Of a stretch of DNA of 64,000 nucleotides, positions 17,485 to 26,687 are shown piece by piece; the stretch's first letter is position 1, and the number at the start of each line of letters is the position of its first letter. The DNA is taken from assembly GCF_020687505.1 (NCBI RefSeq), contig NZ_JAJEQT010000003.1; one strand, given 5' to 3'. Source of the stretch: Coprococcus_C hominis. GTDB lineage: Bacteria > Bacillota > Clostridia > Lachnospirales > Lachnospiraceae. A model generated the notes under the pieces. That model did no database searches, had not been told where the DNA came from, and was given only the letters and a program-made list of their open reading frames with translations. The position numbers were made by a program, and so were the translations under genes.

Positions 17485-17545
17485 AGTTTCAATTTTATTG
17501 TTAATAAGGAATTGCGAATATACGGGGAGTGTAAGAATTAAGGAT

Positions 17546-18943
17546 ATGAGATCTTCAAAGAAAACGCAGAAAAAAGAACGGGGTTTAAACATTATTATCG
17601 TTGGATGCGGAAAAGTTGGAAGTACGCTGGTGGAGAAGCTCAGCAAGGAATCCCATGATATTACCGTCATTGATCAGAAGAATGAGGTGATTCAGCGGAT
17701 TACGGAAGACTACGATGTTATGGGCTTTACCGGAAATGGTGCGAGCTACAGCATCCAGATTGAGGCGGGTATTCAGGATGCGGATGTTCTGATTGCCGTG
17801 ACGGAAAGTGATGAGTTAAATCTGCTCAGCTGTACGATCGCGAAAAAGGTCGGTGACTGTGCTACCATCGCACGTGTCCGGAACCCGGATTACAGTATGG
17901 AGCTTTCGTATCTTCGAAATCAGCTTGGACTTTCGCTGATCATTAATCCGGAGTTGGAGACTGCACGCGAGATTGCACGTCTGCTGCGTCTGCCGTCGGC
18001 CCTTGAGATCAACTCCTTTGCGCGTGGACATGCGGAGCTTGTGAAGTTCAAGATTCCGAAGGGAAATCTGCTGCACGATAAGCCGATTTCGGCGATGCAT
18101 GAGTTAAACTGTGATATGCTTGTCTGTGGTGTCGAGCGGGATGGGAACCTGATTATCCCGGATGGTTCTTTCATCATGCGTGGCGGTGATGCCGTGACAT
18201 TTCTTGCGACACCGACAAACAGTATGGATTTCTTCAAGAAGATCGGTGTCGATACACATAAGGTCAAAAACTGCATGATCATTGGAGGAGGAAAAACCTC
18301 GTATTATCTTGGAAAACAGCTGATTTCATCCGGTGTGGAGGTCAAGATTCTGGAGTTGGATGAGAAACGGTGTGAGGAGCTGAGCGTATTACTTCCGAAG
18401 GCACTGATCTTGCATGGCGATGGCTCGGACGAAGACCTGCTCCGTGAGGAGGGCATCGAGAGTACGGAATCGTTTGTTCCGCTGACCGGACTTGACGAGG
18501 AGAATATCCTGCTTACGTTATTTGCGAGAAAATGCTCTGACACAAAGGTGATCACGAAGATCAATCGGAGCACATTCAGTGATGTGCTTGATAGTCTGGA
18601 CATCGGAAGTATCGTATATCCACGTTATATTACAGCAGAGAAGATTCTGGCGTATATCCGTGCGATGCAGAATTCGGTCGGAAGTAATATTGAGACACTG
18701 TATCATATCTTTGATAACCGGGCGGAGGCACTGGAGTTTAAGGTTGAGAAGGATTCTCCGGTAATCGGGAAACCGATCATGGAGTTGAAATTGAAGGATA
18801 ACCTTCTGCTTGCCTGTCTGAACCGGAATGGTAAGGTCATTATTCCGCGTGGTCAGGATGTCATCTGCGAGGGAGATTACGTGGTCGTTGTTACAACGCA
18901 CACGGGCTTTACCGATGTCAGCGATATTTTGAAATGGCAGTAA
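17546..18943 (+). CDS. trkA: TrkA-type potassium-uptake regulatory subunit
   Basis: About 465 aa, cytoplasmic, peripheral to the TrkH/KtrB channel. It has two RCK units. The first Rossmann fold opens with NIIIVGCGKVGSTLVEKLS and has TGNGASYSI; the second opens with NCMIIGGGKTSYYLGKQL and has LHGDGSDEDLL. Each is followed by a TrkA-C domain (FKIPKGNLLHDKPI, FKVEKDSPVIGKPI). It binds NAD(H)/ATP and gates K+ uptake. The start is uncertain: ATG at 17546 has AAGGA too close, and TTG at 17498 has no site; the Rossmann fold needs only residues from about 17585. The gene follows a two-component system by about 60 bases and precedes trkH by 24. Confidence 0.92.
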   Translation: MRSSKKTQKKERGLNIIIVGCGKVGSTLVEKLSKESHDITVIDQKNEVIQRITEDYDVMGFTGNGASYSIQIEAGIQDADVLIAVTESDELNLLSCTIAKKVGDCATIARVRNPDYSMELSYLRNQLGLSLIINPELETAREIARLLRLPSALEINSFARGHAELVKFKIPKGNLLHDKPISAMHELNCDMLVCGVERDGNLIIPDGSFIMRGGDAVTFLATPTNSMDFFKKIGVDTHKVKNCMIIGGGKTSYYLGKQLISSGVEVKILELDEKRCEELSVLLPKALILHGDGSDEDLLREEGIESTESFVPLTGLDEENILLTLFARKCSDTKVITKINRSTFSDVLDSLDIGSIVYPRYITAEKILAYIRAMQNSVGSNIETLYHIFDNRAEALEFKVEKDSPVIGKPIMELKLKDNLLLACLNRNGKVIIPRGQDVICEGDYVVVVTTHTGFTDVSDILKWQ

Positions 18944-18967
18944 GGGAGATTTTTTTGGAGACAGATT

Positions 18968-20416
18968 ATGAACTACTCAGTTGTTATTTATATATTAGGC
19001 TGGATCATGGAAATCGAAGCAGCATTTCTGGCTCTCCCTGGGATCGTGTCTGCGATCTATGGTGAGAAGGGCGGCTTTGCTTTTTTGTGGGTGGCACTTG
19101 GCAGTGCGGTTGCAGGTTCAGCAATTATTTTGCGGAAACCGAAGAACATGCGGTTTTATCTGCGGGAAGGTTTCGTGACGGTAGCACTTTCGTGGATTCT
19201 GATGTCTGTGATTGGATGTCTGCCGTTTGTGATCAATGGTGATATTCCGCATTTTGCAGATGCGCTTTTTGAGATGATATCAGGATTTACAACAACGGGT
19301 GCGACGGTTGTATCGGATGTGGAAGGCCTGACGAAGGGCAGCTTATTCTGGCGAAGCTTCAGCCATTGGATCGGAGGCATGGGCGTTCTTGTATTTCTGC
19401 TTGCCATCGTGCCGATGGCGGGAGGCAGCCACATGAACCTGATGAAGGCGGAAAGCCCGGGACCTTCGGTTGGAAAGCTGGTTCCGAAGGTGCGTCAGAC
19501 AGCCAAATATCTGTATATTATTTATTTTGCCCTGACCATGATAGAGGTGATTTTTCTACTCTTTGGAGGAATGAATCTGTTTGAAGCTCTGACAACGTCG
19601 TTTGGAACAGCCGGAACCGGAGGTTTTGCAATCTGGAATGACGGATTCGTCAGTGTCAGCCCGTATAATCAGTGGGTCGTTACGATTTTCATGCTGCTGT
19701 TCGGTGTGAATTTCGGATTTTATTTCCTGATTCTCACAGGAAAGCTGCGGGATGCGCTGAAGTTTGAAGAGGTGCGGATTTATTTTATCATCGTGATTGC
19801 AGCGGCAGTGTTTATCTTTATTAATCTGCGGCATTTTGCATTGTATGCGCCGGCGGAAGGCATCCGGCAAGCGTTCTTCCAGGTAGCAAGTATTATCACG
19901 ACAACGGGATTTGCAAGTGCGGATTTCAATCTATGGCCGGAGACTTCGAGGACAATCCTTGTGCTTTTGATGTTTATCGGTGCCTGCGCCGGAAGTACGG
20001 GCGGCGGTATCAAAGTCTCACGGTTTATTATTGCATGCAAGTCATTTATAAAAGAAATTATTTCTTATCTGCATCCGCGTTCCGTGAAGAAGATCAAAAT
20101 CGAGGGAAAACCACTCGAGCATGAGACGCTGCGGGCGACAAATGTCTATTTTATGACATATATGGTTATTTTCGCGGTATCCGTACTGCTTGTGTCGATT
20201 GAGAACAAAGATCTGGTCACGAACTTCGCGGCAGTAGCAGCGACGTTTAACAATATCGGTCCGGGGCTTTCTCTGGTTGGACCGATGGCGAATTTCGGAC
20301 ATTTTACGGATTTTACGAAATATATTCTGATGTTCGATATGCTGGCAGGCAGACTGGAGATTTTCCCGATGATGCTGTTGTTCTGCCCGGCTGTCTGGAA
20401 ACGGAGAAGAGCCTAG
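18968..20416 (+). CDS. trkH: TrkH/KtrB-type potassium channel subunit
   Basis: A 482-aa membrane protein of the Trk/Ktr/HKT superfamily, the K+-conducting partner of TrkA. The four pore-loop segments are seen around FTTTGATVV (near 110), TSFGTAGTGGFAIWN (near 213), TTTGFASADFN (near 309) and NNIGPGLSLVG (near 427), each with the selectivity Gly. The family signature SHWIGGMGVLVF and the GACAGSTGGGIK block are present. GGAGACAGATT precedes the ATG. It is cotranscribed with trkA and possibly with the two-component system. Whether it needs Na+ (Ktr) or H+ (Trk) cannot be told. Confidence 0.94.
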   Translation: MNYSVVIYILGWIMEIEAAFLALPGIVSAIYGEKGGFAFLWVALGSAVAGSAIILRKPKNMRFYLREGFVTVALSWILMSVIGCLPFVINGDIPHFADALFEMISGFTTTGATVVSDVEGLTKGSLFWRSFSHWIGGMGVLVFLLAIVPMAGGSHMNLMKAESPGPSVGKLVPKVRQTAKYLYIIYFALTMIEVIFLLFGGMNLFEALTTSFGTAGTGGFAIWNDGFVSVSPYNQWVVTIFMLLFGVNFGFYFLILTGKLRDALKFEEVRIYFIIVIAAAVFIFINLRHFALYAPAEGIRQAFFQVASIITTTGFASADFNLWPETSRTILVLLMFIGACAGSTGGGIKVSRFIIACKSFIKEIISYLHPRSVKKIKIEGKPLEHETLRATNVYFMTYMVIFAVSVLLVSIENKDLVTNFAAVAATFNNIGPGLSLVGPMANFGHFTDFTKYILMFDMLAGRLEIFPMMLLFCPAVWKRRRA

Positions 20417-20477
20417 TAATATAAAGATAAAGGCTGATTCAGGAGAAGATGAATCAGAGCCTTGATATTGGATATAC

Positions 20478-20510
20478 AAAAAAGAGGAACCGGTGATGCT
20501 GGTTCCTCTT
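20478..20510. terminator. Hairpin, probable terminator
   Basis: AAGAGGAACC (20482-20491) pairs perfectly with GGTTCCTCTT (20501-20510). An A-run precedes it, so the U-tract is better on the minus strand; on the plus strand the tail is CGTGCGTT. It probably ends trkH transcription weakly or blocks leftward transcription. Confidence 0.5.
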
Positions 20511-20514
20511 CGTG

Positions 20515-20587
20515 CGTTATAAGGTATATGGTTAATTACTGAAAGATTGATATAAGAATGGTATTCGTAATGGTAAACCTTATAACG
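20515..20587. repeat. Imperfect inverted repeat upstream of a GT2 gene
   Basis: CGTTATAAGGT (20515-20525) and ACCTTATAACG (20577-20587) are perfect 11-base arms. Partial pairing continues inward (TTAATTAC / GTAATGGTAA). It stands in the 294-base gap between trkH and the next glycosyltransferase; the rest of the gap is AT-rich, with TATACT-like boxes near 20660 but no clear promoter. Confidence 0.45.
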
Positions 20588-20709
20588 TGTCTATTATACA
20601 CGAATATAATAGAAAATAACAACTAAATCTTGATATTTTCGTGAGATTTTTTTGTATGTATGATATACTGAGACAACAGATGATATAGAAAACAGCAGGA
20701 GAATCAGAT

Positions 20710-22500
20710 ATGGGACGTATATATATAAATGCAATCCGTGTAATCAACAATATAAAGACATTCGGATGGCGTAATACATGTGCAAAATTAAAAAAGTACC
20801 TGCATCTTGGTTCCAACTATGTGGATTATAATAAATGGATGCATAGTCATCGGCTGACAGATAGTGAAAGACAGGAACAATGTGGACGGCATTTTGAATA
20901 TCATCCGAAGTTTAGCATTTTGGTGCCATTATATGAGAGCAATTGTGATTTTCTGCGTGCGTTAATTGAGTCGGTGCAGGCGCAAACCTATGGAAACTGG
21001 GAGTTATGCTTCTCGGATGGAGGAAGAAAAGAAAAATGTTTATACGATTTTTTGCAGGTATATATGCAAAAGGATCAGAGAATTCATTATATAGCTTCAC
21101 AAGATGGAACGCTTGGAATAGCCGAAAATACGAATCAGGCATATACGCTTGCGACGGGAGATTATATTGTGTTTGGTGATCACGACGATTTGTTTGAGCC
21201 GGATGCACTTTATGCCTGCGTTGAGTCGCTAAATGCGAAGCGGGTGCAGGTAATTTATACCGATGAAGATAAGGTGGATGAAACAGGAGATTATTTCTTT
21301 GCACCGAATTTTAAACCGGATTTTAATATTGATTTGCTACGTTGTAATAATTATATTTGTCATATGTTTGTAGCAGAGAAAAACTTAGTGGATCAGGTGG
21401 GGTTGTTAAATCCAGCGTTTGATGGTGCGCAGGATTATGATTTTATATTCCGTTGCACGGAGCAGGCAGATGGCATTTGTCATATTCCGAAGATTCTGTA
21501 TCATTGGCGGGCACATGCGGCATCGACAGCGGAAGATCCGGCAGCAAAACGTTATGCGTTTGAGGCTGGAAAACGAGCGATAGAAGCGCATTTGGCGCGA
21601 CAGGGGCTGGCTGCGGAGGTTGTGGATGGAGCAGCTCCGGGGTATTATCAGGTGAGTTATCTGGTTCGGGGAGAACCGCTTGTGTCAATCGTGATTCCAA
21701 ACAAGGATCATGTGGATGATTTGAAAAAATGTATTGATGCGATTGAACAACGGTCGACTTATCGGAATTATGAGATTATCATAGTAGAAAATAACAGTGT
21801 GCAACAAGAGACATTTGCATACTATGAATCACTTGTGGAAAATCCGCATATTCAGGTGTTGTATTGGCAGGAGGAATTTAATTATTCCAAAATCAATAAT
21901 TTTGGTGTTGCACATACAAAGGGTAAGTATATTTTGTTGTTAAACAATGATACCGAACTGATTTCACCGGATTTTATTACTCAGATGCTTGGGTATTGTC
22001 AACGCAAAGATGTAGGAATTGTTGGTGCACGGTTGTATTTTGAGGATGGCACGATTCAACATGCAGGCGTAATTGTTGGGATTGGCGGAATTGCCGGACA
22101 TGCATTTTCTGCAATGGATGAGCAGGCGGGTATCTATCAGCTTCGGACTTCTGTTGCGTGTGATTATAGTGCGGTTACAGCAGCCTGTCTGATGATTTCC
22201 AGAGAGACCTTCGATGCGGTTGGAGGACTGGATCCAGAATTTCAGGTGGCTTTTAATGATGTGGATTTTTGTTTGAAAGTAAGAAAGCTTGGCAAATTGG
22301 TTGTGTATGTTCCACAGGCAAAGCTGTATCATTATGAATCAAAATCCAGAGGTAAAGAAGATACTGTGAAAAAACAGAAGCGATTCCACAGCGAGATGCA
22401 GTTGTTTCAGTCAAGATGGGTGGATATTCTGGCAACCGGAGATCCGTACTACAACATGAATCTGGCGTTAGATGCGTTTGATTTCTCTGTGCGGAAATAA
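20710..22500 (+). CDS. Glycosyltransferase with two GT2 domains
   Basis: 596 aa. The first GT-A domain covers about residues 65-290: FSILVPLYESNCDF, NWELCFSDGG, GDHDDLFEPDALY near 157, and GAQDYDFIFRC. The second covers about 318-580: VSIVIPNKDHVDD, EIIIVENNS, LLNNDTELISPDF and FNDVDFCLKVRK. Both retain DxD-like acidic residues. No membrane helix. It resembles the enzyme at 4523-6664 in layout, and the two probably arose by duplication. Likely role: transfer of nucleotide-activated sugars (possibly rhamnose) onto a lipid-linked surface polysaccharide. GAATCAG before the ATG is a weak ribosome site. The next glycosyltransferase follows after about 20 bases. Confidence 0.87.
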   Translation: MGRIYINAIRVINNIKTFGWRNTCAKLKKYLHLGSNYVDYNKWMHSHRLTDSERQEQCGRHFEYHPKFSILVPLYESNCDFLRALIESVQAQTYGNWELCFSDGGRKEKCLYDFLQVYMQKDQRIHYIASQDGTLGIAENTNQAYTLATGDYIVFGDHDDLFEPDALYACVESLNAKRVQVIYTDEDKVDETGDYFFAPNFKPDFNIDLLRCNNYICHMFVAEKNLVDQVGLLNPAFDGAQDYDFIFRCTEQADGICHIPKILYHWRAHAASTAEDPAAKRYAFEAGKRAIEAHLARQGLAAEVVDGAAPGYYQVSYLVRGEPLVSIVIPNKDHVDDLKKCIDAIEQRSTYRNYEIIIVENNSVQQETFAYYESLVENPHIQVLYWQEEFNYSKINNFGVAHTKGKYILLLNNDTELISPDFITQMLGYCQRKDVGIVGARLYFEDGTIQHAGVIVGIGGIAGHAFSAMDEQAGIYQLRTSVACDYSAVTAACLMISRETFDAVGGLDPEFQVAFNDVDFCLKVRKLGKLVVYVPQAKLYHYESKSRGKEDTVKKQKRFHSEMQLFQSRWVDILATGDPYYNMNLALDAFDFSVRK

Positions 22501-22521
22501 GAAAAAGGGGAGGCAGTGGCG

Positions 22522-24450
22522 ATGAAGTTTCGACTTTCAGACTTGAATGCGGATACAATTAAAAAAGGCTTTGCGCATATTCGTTCGACTGCAATCCCGG
22601 AGGCGCTTTCCAAGGCACGTTCGATGGTGACGGGGCTGGATCTGGCGTATGATCGTTTTTTTAAAGAAAATATAGAGGCAGATGAGGAAGCACTTGCAAC
22701 ACAGCGGGAGCGGGTGTTTTCATACTGCCCTTGTATCAGTATTGTAGTTCCGGTGTATATGACACCGGAGCTTTCTTTACGTGCAATGCTGGAATCGGTG
22801 CTGCATCAGACCTATGGGAACTGGGAACTGTGTCTGGTCGATGGCAGTCAGGCGAAGGGAGAACCGCCGGTTCTTGATGCGCGCGTATCAGAGGATGGCG
22901 AATTGTCGGTGCTGGAGAAGGTGTATAGTTTGGAGACGGAGCGCATTATCTGGCAATATATGGAGAATGAACCGCGAATCCAGTACATAAAAATGGAAGA
23001 AAATCTTGGAATTTCCGGGAACAGTAACCGGGCATTGCAGGCGGCAAAAGGAGCGTATGTTGCATTGCTGGATCATGACGATGTCCTGACGGAGGATGCC
23101 CTGTACTGGGTGGTGGATGCTTTGCAGAGAGAACGCTATGATGTGGTTTATTCCGATGAAGACCGGATGGCAGAAAATGGAAGTCATTATCTGGAACCGC
23201 GATTCAAACCGGAATTCGATATCGACCTGCTGCGTGCATATAATTATATTTCCCATTTGTTTGTGGCACGGAGAGAGCTTATGCTGGCGGACGGAGGCTT
23301 TCATAGTCAGTATGATGGTGCGCAGGGCTACGATATGATCCTGCGTTGCTGTGAAGGCAACCGGGAGATCTGTCATATTCCGCGCGTGTTGTATCACAAA
23401 CGGATTCATGATGGAACTTCTTCGGAGCGGGAGGCAAAGCATGCACAGGAGAATCTGGCGGGCAAAGAGGCATTGGAGGCACATGTGTCGCGGGAACATT
23501 TGCTGGCGCGTGTCATGATGACTGATCAGCGAAGCGTATATACGGTAAAATATGATACACCGGGCAATCCACTCGTGTCGATGATCATAACCGGGCATAC
23601 GAATCGTTCGTTGATGGAACAGATGCTGGAGCCATTTTACGAGAAAACACGGTACAGTAATTTTGAGATTATCATTGTAGATGAAGACCGAACAGATGAG
23701 GAATTGCAGAAATATTACCAGCAGATGCAGAGCCGCAGACGAAATATTGCTGTGGTGGAGGCAGAGCCTGGGAAAAGCAGCACGGAATGCCGAAATCTTG
23801 GAACCTTGCATGCGAATGGCAGTTTCCTTTTATTTTTGGATGCGAATATGGAGATTGGCGATACGACAGCACTCGGTGAAATGCTAGGTATCGCTATGCG
23901 TGAAGACGTCGGAATTGTAGCCGGGACGGTCTATGATGACCGGGATCGGCTGTATTGCGCGGGCTTGGAATTCGCAGGGGCATATGAGTCTCCGGTTCAG
24001 AAATGGCAGGCGGAAACAGAACGTGCGATTGATCTGAAGGAAATAAAAAATTTATACCGCTATCCGTATCGCGGATTACCACAATTTGATGCATGGAAAG
24101 AATGGCGGAAGATCCGGCAGGATGAGACCGGTGCGATGCGGTACTATGGAATGAACCGCGAATATGTGATTGTGCCGGCACATTGTATGCTTGTGAAAAG
24201 ATCAGTGTTTGTACAGTTGGGTGGATTCTCGGATAAATTCCGGACAGAGCTTTCCGCACTTGACTTCTGCCTGCGTGTACGCGAGCATGGATATCGGATT
24301 GTAAATGCTGCTCATGCAAAATGGCAGCTTCACGATCTGCCTGATTCTGTCAGACAGGTGCGCGAGGCTGCCATCGTAGATGCGCAGATGGAACGTACAG
24401 AGCGGGATTTGTTTGAAATCCTGTGGTCACAGGTATTATCCCTCCGTTAA
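22522..24450 (+). CDS. GT2 glycosyltransferase with degenerate second domain
   Basis: About 642 aa. The ATG at 22522 is preferred over the GTG at 22516, because GGGGAGG is only 2-3 bases from the GTG but well spaced from the ATG. The first GT2 domain (about residues 75-330) is intact: ISIVVPVYMTPE, LLDHDDVLTEDALY and GAQGYDMILRC. The second (about 350-620) keeps the fold (VSMIITGHTNRS, EIIIVDED) but has FLDANMEIG where its relatives have LNNDTE or LNDDI, so the metal-binding motif is lost and this half may be inactive. It is the second gene of a pair. Its last 15 bases overlap the 3' end of the ATPase gene on the other strand. Confidence 0.86.
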   Translation: MKFRLSDLNADTIKKGFAHIRSTAIPEALSKARSMVTGLDLAYDRFFKENIEADEEALATQRERVFSYCPCISIVVPVYMTPELSLRAMLESVLHQTYGNWELCLVDGSQAKGEPPVLDARVSEDGELSVLEKVYSLETERIIWQYMENEPRIQYIKMEENLGISGNSNRALQAAKGAYVALLDHDDVLTEDALYWVVDALQRERYDVVYSDEDRMAENGSHYLEPRFKPEFDIDLLRAYNYISHLFVARRELMLADGGFHSQYDGAQGYDMILRCCEGNREICHIPRVLYHKRIHDGTSSEREAKHAQENLAGKEALEAHVSREHLLARVMMTDQRSVYTVKYDTPGNPLVSMIITGHTNRSLMEQMLEPFYEKTRYSNFEIIIVDEDRTDEELQKYYQQMQSRRRNIAVVEAEPGKSSTECRNLGTLHANGSFLLFLDANMEIGDTTALGEMLGIAMREDVGIVAGTVYDDRDRLYCAGLEFAGAYESPVQKWQAETERAIDLKEIKNLYRYPYRGLPQFDAWKEWRKIRQDETGAMRYYGMNREYVIVPAHCMLVKRSVFVQLGGFSDKFRTELSALDFCLRVREHGYRIVNAAHAKWQLHDLPDSVRQVREAAIVDAQMERTERDLFEILWSQVLSLR

Positions 24451-25902
24451 ATCCCCCTTGGTTAATGTCTTTAATTGTTTGTCGCTGACAGAGTCAAGCT
24501 CGACGATACGGCTTGCCTGTCTGGCGATGGAACGCTCCAGATAGTTTCGTACTTCTCTTGCATTTGCAAAGTTTTCATCGTGGGATTTTGCCCAGATATT
24601 CAGTAACTCTTTGACATATGCTTTTCCCTGTGCGTTTGGTTCGTATTCCTGTTTTTTGCACATGGATAAGAAGATATCATAAAGCTCGTCGCCGCTATAG
24701 TCCTCGAAATTGATGTATTTGTTAAATCTCGAACGGAGTCCCGGATTGGAGTCTACAAACTCCTGCATCAATTCGGTGTAACCGGCAACAATCACGATCA
24801 GATTATCGCGGTTATCCTCCATCATTTTAAGCAGGGTATCTACCGCTTCCTGCCCGAAGTCCTTTCCGTCTTTGCCTGCGGTAAGTGTGTAAGCTTCGTC
24901 GATGAAGAGTACGCCGCCTAAGGCACTTTCCACGACTTCCTTTGTCTTGATGGCAGTCTGTCCGACATAGCCTTCGACTAAGTTGGAACGGTCAACCTCG
25001 ACCAACTGACCACCCGGCAGGATACCGAGACATTTGTAGATTTTGGCGAGCAGACGGGCAACGGTTGTTTTACCAGTTCCCGGATTCCCGGAAAATACCA
25101 TGTGCAATGACATTTCGGGCTGCTTCATACCGCGCTCTTCCCGCAGCTTCTTCACCTTCAACAGGTTGATCAGTGATTTAATATCTTTCTTTACTTCAGA
25201 AAGTCCGGTCAGTTCGTTTAATTCATTTAGCAGATCATCTAATTTGATATCTTCCTCTGGAACTTCCTGCTTGTTGATAGTGCCTTTCATAGCAGCCATA
25301 GCCGCCTGCGAGGTCGATGCATTTTTGGCAGGGGGGTTGGCATCGGAGGCTGCCTTGTTCGGGGTGGAAGGTTTCGGGGGATTCTTCAGTGCCGGATTCT
25401 CGCCGGGCTCAAACAGTTTCAGTTTGCGCAGGTATTCCTCGATCATACCGGTATAAGCCGTCAGCGCGGAGACTTCTGTGTCGGTTGTCCGGTTGTTGCA
25501 GGAAATGTATGCCTGACCGAGTTCGACATACAGGTTGTACAGATTCCTTGACTTTGAAAAACCTTTCGTCGTGCAGGCAGAAAGCCCAGACTGGTCAGCT
25601 TCCACAAAATAAGTCAGGGAACGTGGAATCGTTGTGACAAATTCGGGGGTTGCTGTGCGATCCTGCTTGAAGCGCATCAGAGATTCCAATGTGAAATATT
25701 GTCCGAGATATTCGTGTAAAAAGCGTGTCTCCGGGTACAGGCTGCCGTCGGAGCTGTCTGTCAGATACACCAGAAACTGCAGCAGATCAAAACGGATCAT
25801 GTCATGCATGGAGATATCGGTTTTTGGACCAAAACCCTGTTGGCAGATGATCTCACCGTACATGTAGCAATCCGTGATTTCTTTCTTCAAATCGTTTAAC
25901 AT
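24436..25902 (-). CDS. CbxX/CfqX-type AAA+ ATPase
   Basis: A 488-aa protein. The frame is open to 25983 but AAGGAGAA before the ATG at 25902 (MLNDLKKEITDCY) sets the start. An N-terminal helical region of about 190 residues is followed by a Pro/Ala linker (near 190-225) and one AAA+ domain: GLSEVKKDIKSL, Walker A GNPGTGKTTVARLL (near 275), Walker B GGVLFIDEAYTL (near 330), sensor 1 VIVAGYTE and the arginine finger region NPGLRSRFN. This is the SpoVK/CbbX branch, which remodels protein complexes. Here it is neither with rubisco nor with sporulation genes. It ends inside the 3' end of a glycosyltransferase gene. Target unknown. Confidence 0.85.
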   Translation of the reverse strand: MLNDLKKEITDCYMYGEIICQQGFGPKTDISMHDMIRFDLLQFLVYLTDSSDGSLYPETRFLHEYLGQYFTLESLMRFKQDRTATPEFVTTIPRSLTYFVEADQSGLSACTTKGFSKSRNLYNLYVELGQAYISCNNRTTDTEVSALTAYTGMIEEYLRKLKLFEPGENPALKNPPKPSTPNKAASDANPPAKNASTSQAAMAAMKGTINKQEVPEEDIKLDDLLNELNELTGLSEVKKDIKSLINLLKVKKLREERGMKQPEMSLHMVFSGNPGTGKTTVARLLAKIYKCLGILPGGQLVEVDRSNLVEGYVGQTAIKTKEVVESALGGVLFIDEAYTLTAGKDGKDFGQEAVDTLLKMMEDNRDNLIVIVAGYTELMQEFVDSNPGLRSRFNKYINFEDYSGDELYDIFLSMCKKQEYEPNAQGKAYVKELLNIWAKSHDENFANAREVRNYLERSIARQASRIVELDSVSDKQLKTLTKGDLTEG

Positions 25903-25916
25903 ATTTTCTCCTTGCC

Positions 25917-26240
25917 CCTGTAAAACTGTTTCAGTATCTACGAATCGTGATGGGATTTGTGATATGTCTGCATCCGCTTCCAATAATATATCAGCATGTA
26001 TTGAAACTAAGAAGTACTAGATGTTCTGATACACATATAGTTATCGTACGCAACCGCCGCCAATTCGCCGTCCATGGCTCACTGGCGGCTTGTTTGAACG
26101 TCGTGTTCAAACATTGCTGATACTCACAGAACATCAAGAACTTCTAAGTCCCAAACATATTTAAATTATTTGAAGCGGATGCAGACATATATACACAAAT
26201 CCTCATACGATTCGCAAATGTCTGGAACCCAATTTACAGG
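25917..26240 (-). repeat. Family A long-hairpin element, copy 1 (putative structured leader)
   Basis: A 324-base element. Arms at about 25917-26029 and 26124-26240 are complementary over their length (roughly 80% by eye; for example ATGTCTGCATCCGCTTC and GATGTTCTG are perfect). The core on the minus strand has hairpin TGTTTGAAC/GTTCAAACA (26091-26113) and hairpin GCCGCCA/TGGCGGC (26056-26089), closed by GCAA/TTGC. On the minus strand it would lie in the 5' leader of the ATPase gene and ends five bases before its ribosome-binding site. Together with copy 2 and two promoters it fills the 804-base gap between the ATPase and HisA. Confidence 0.8.
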
Positions 26241-26265
26241 TGTTCGTTCAATTTACCTTGGGTAA

Positions 26266-26294
26266 ATGATACCGCAAAAACACTTTCACGTAAA
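26266..26294 (-). promoter_or_regulatory. Promoter of the AAA+ ATPase gene
   Basis: On the minus strand TTTACG (26294-26289), 17-base spacer, TATCAT (26271-26266). Its transcript would carry the whole family A copy 1 element as leader. Confidence 0.55.
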
Positions 26295-26304
26295 GCGAAA
26301 TATA

Positions 26305-26333
26305 TTGAACAAGGTAGGGAAATATGGTACGAT
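26305..26333 (+). promoter_or_regulatory. Promoter of the HisA gene
   Basis: TTGAAC (26305-26310), 17-base spacer, TACGAT (26328-26333). It diverges from the ATPase promoter 10 bases away. Its transcript would carry family A copy 2 as leader. Confidence 0.6.
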
Positions 26334-26381
26334 AAAAACCAATTAGGTTTTGAGAAACCAATAAGGAAAAACAGAATATGC

Positions 26382-26687
26382 CTGTCCGTTTGAACTGACT
26401 TGTTATGTTTATTCGCGAGTCATGTGTGGAACCGGTATAAATGGAACATAGGATATGTTTGCAGGCATGGAAGTACTTAGTGTTCTTTCTGTAATCAGGG
26501 ATGTTTGAACACGATGTTCAAACAAGCCGTCGTTGAGCCATGGACGGCGAATCGACGGCGGTCCCGTATGGTAAGAACATGTATATTAGAACACTTAGTA
26601 CTTTCTGCTTGCAATACATTCTATGTGCATTTATACCAGTTCCATACATGAACGTGGGATTCCATAGATGCAAATTCAGACGGACAG
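26382..26687 (+). repeat. Family A long-hairpin element, copy 2 (putative structured leader)
   Basis: A 306-base element. Arms 26382-26493 and about 26589-26687 pair (CTGTCCG, CATGT.TGGAAC.GGTATAAATG, AAGTACT.AGTGTTCT). The core has hairpin TGTTTGAAC/GTTCAAACA (26512-26534) and hairpin GCCGTCG/CGACGGC (26526-26558 region), closed by GGGA/TCCC. Its orientation relative to the downstream gene is the same as copy 1. The right arm ends seven bases before the AAGGAG of HisA. Arm sequences share nothing evident with copies 1 and 3 beyond the TGTTCT/AGAACA next to the core. Confidence 0.8.

Noticed and set aside
22888..23811. 307-codon minus-strand frame inside a GT2 gene
   Set aside because: Antisense shadow; the plus-strand gene has clear GT2 motifs.
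25903..25983. 27-codon N-terminal extension of the AAA+ ATPase
   Set aside because: It overlaps the hairpin arm at 25917 onward, and AAGGAGAA sits before ATG 25902.
25917..26687. CRISPR array or IS element in the large ATPase-hisA gap
   Set aside because: The repeats are two inverted, non-tandem copies with unique arms; there are no regular spacers, no transposase and no target-site duplication.
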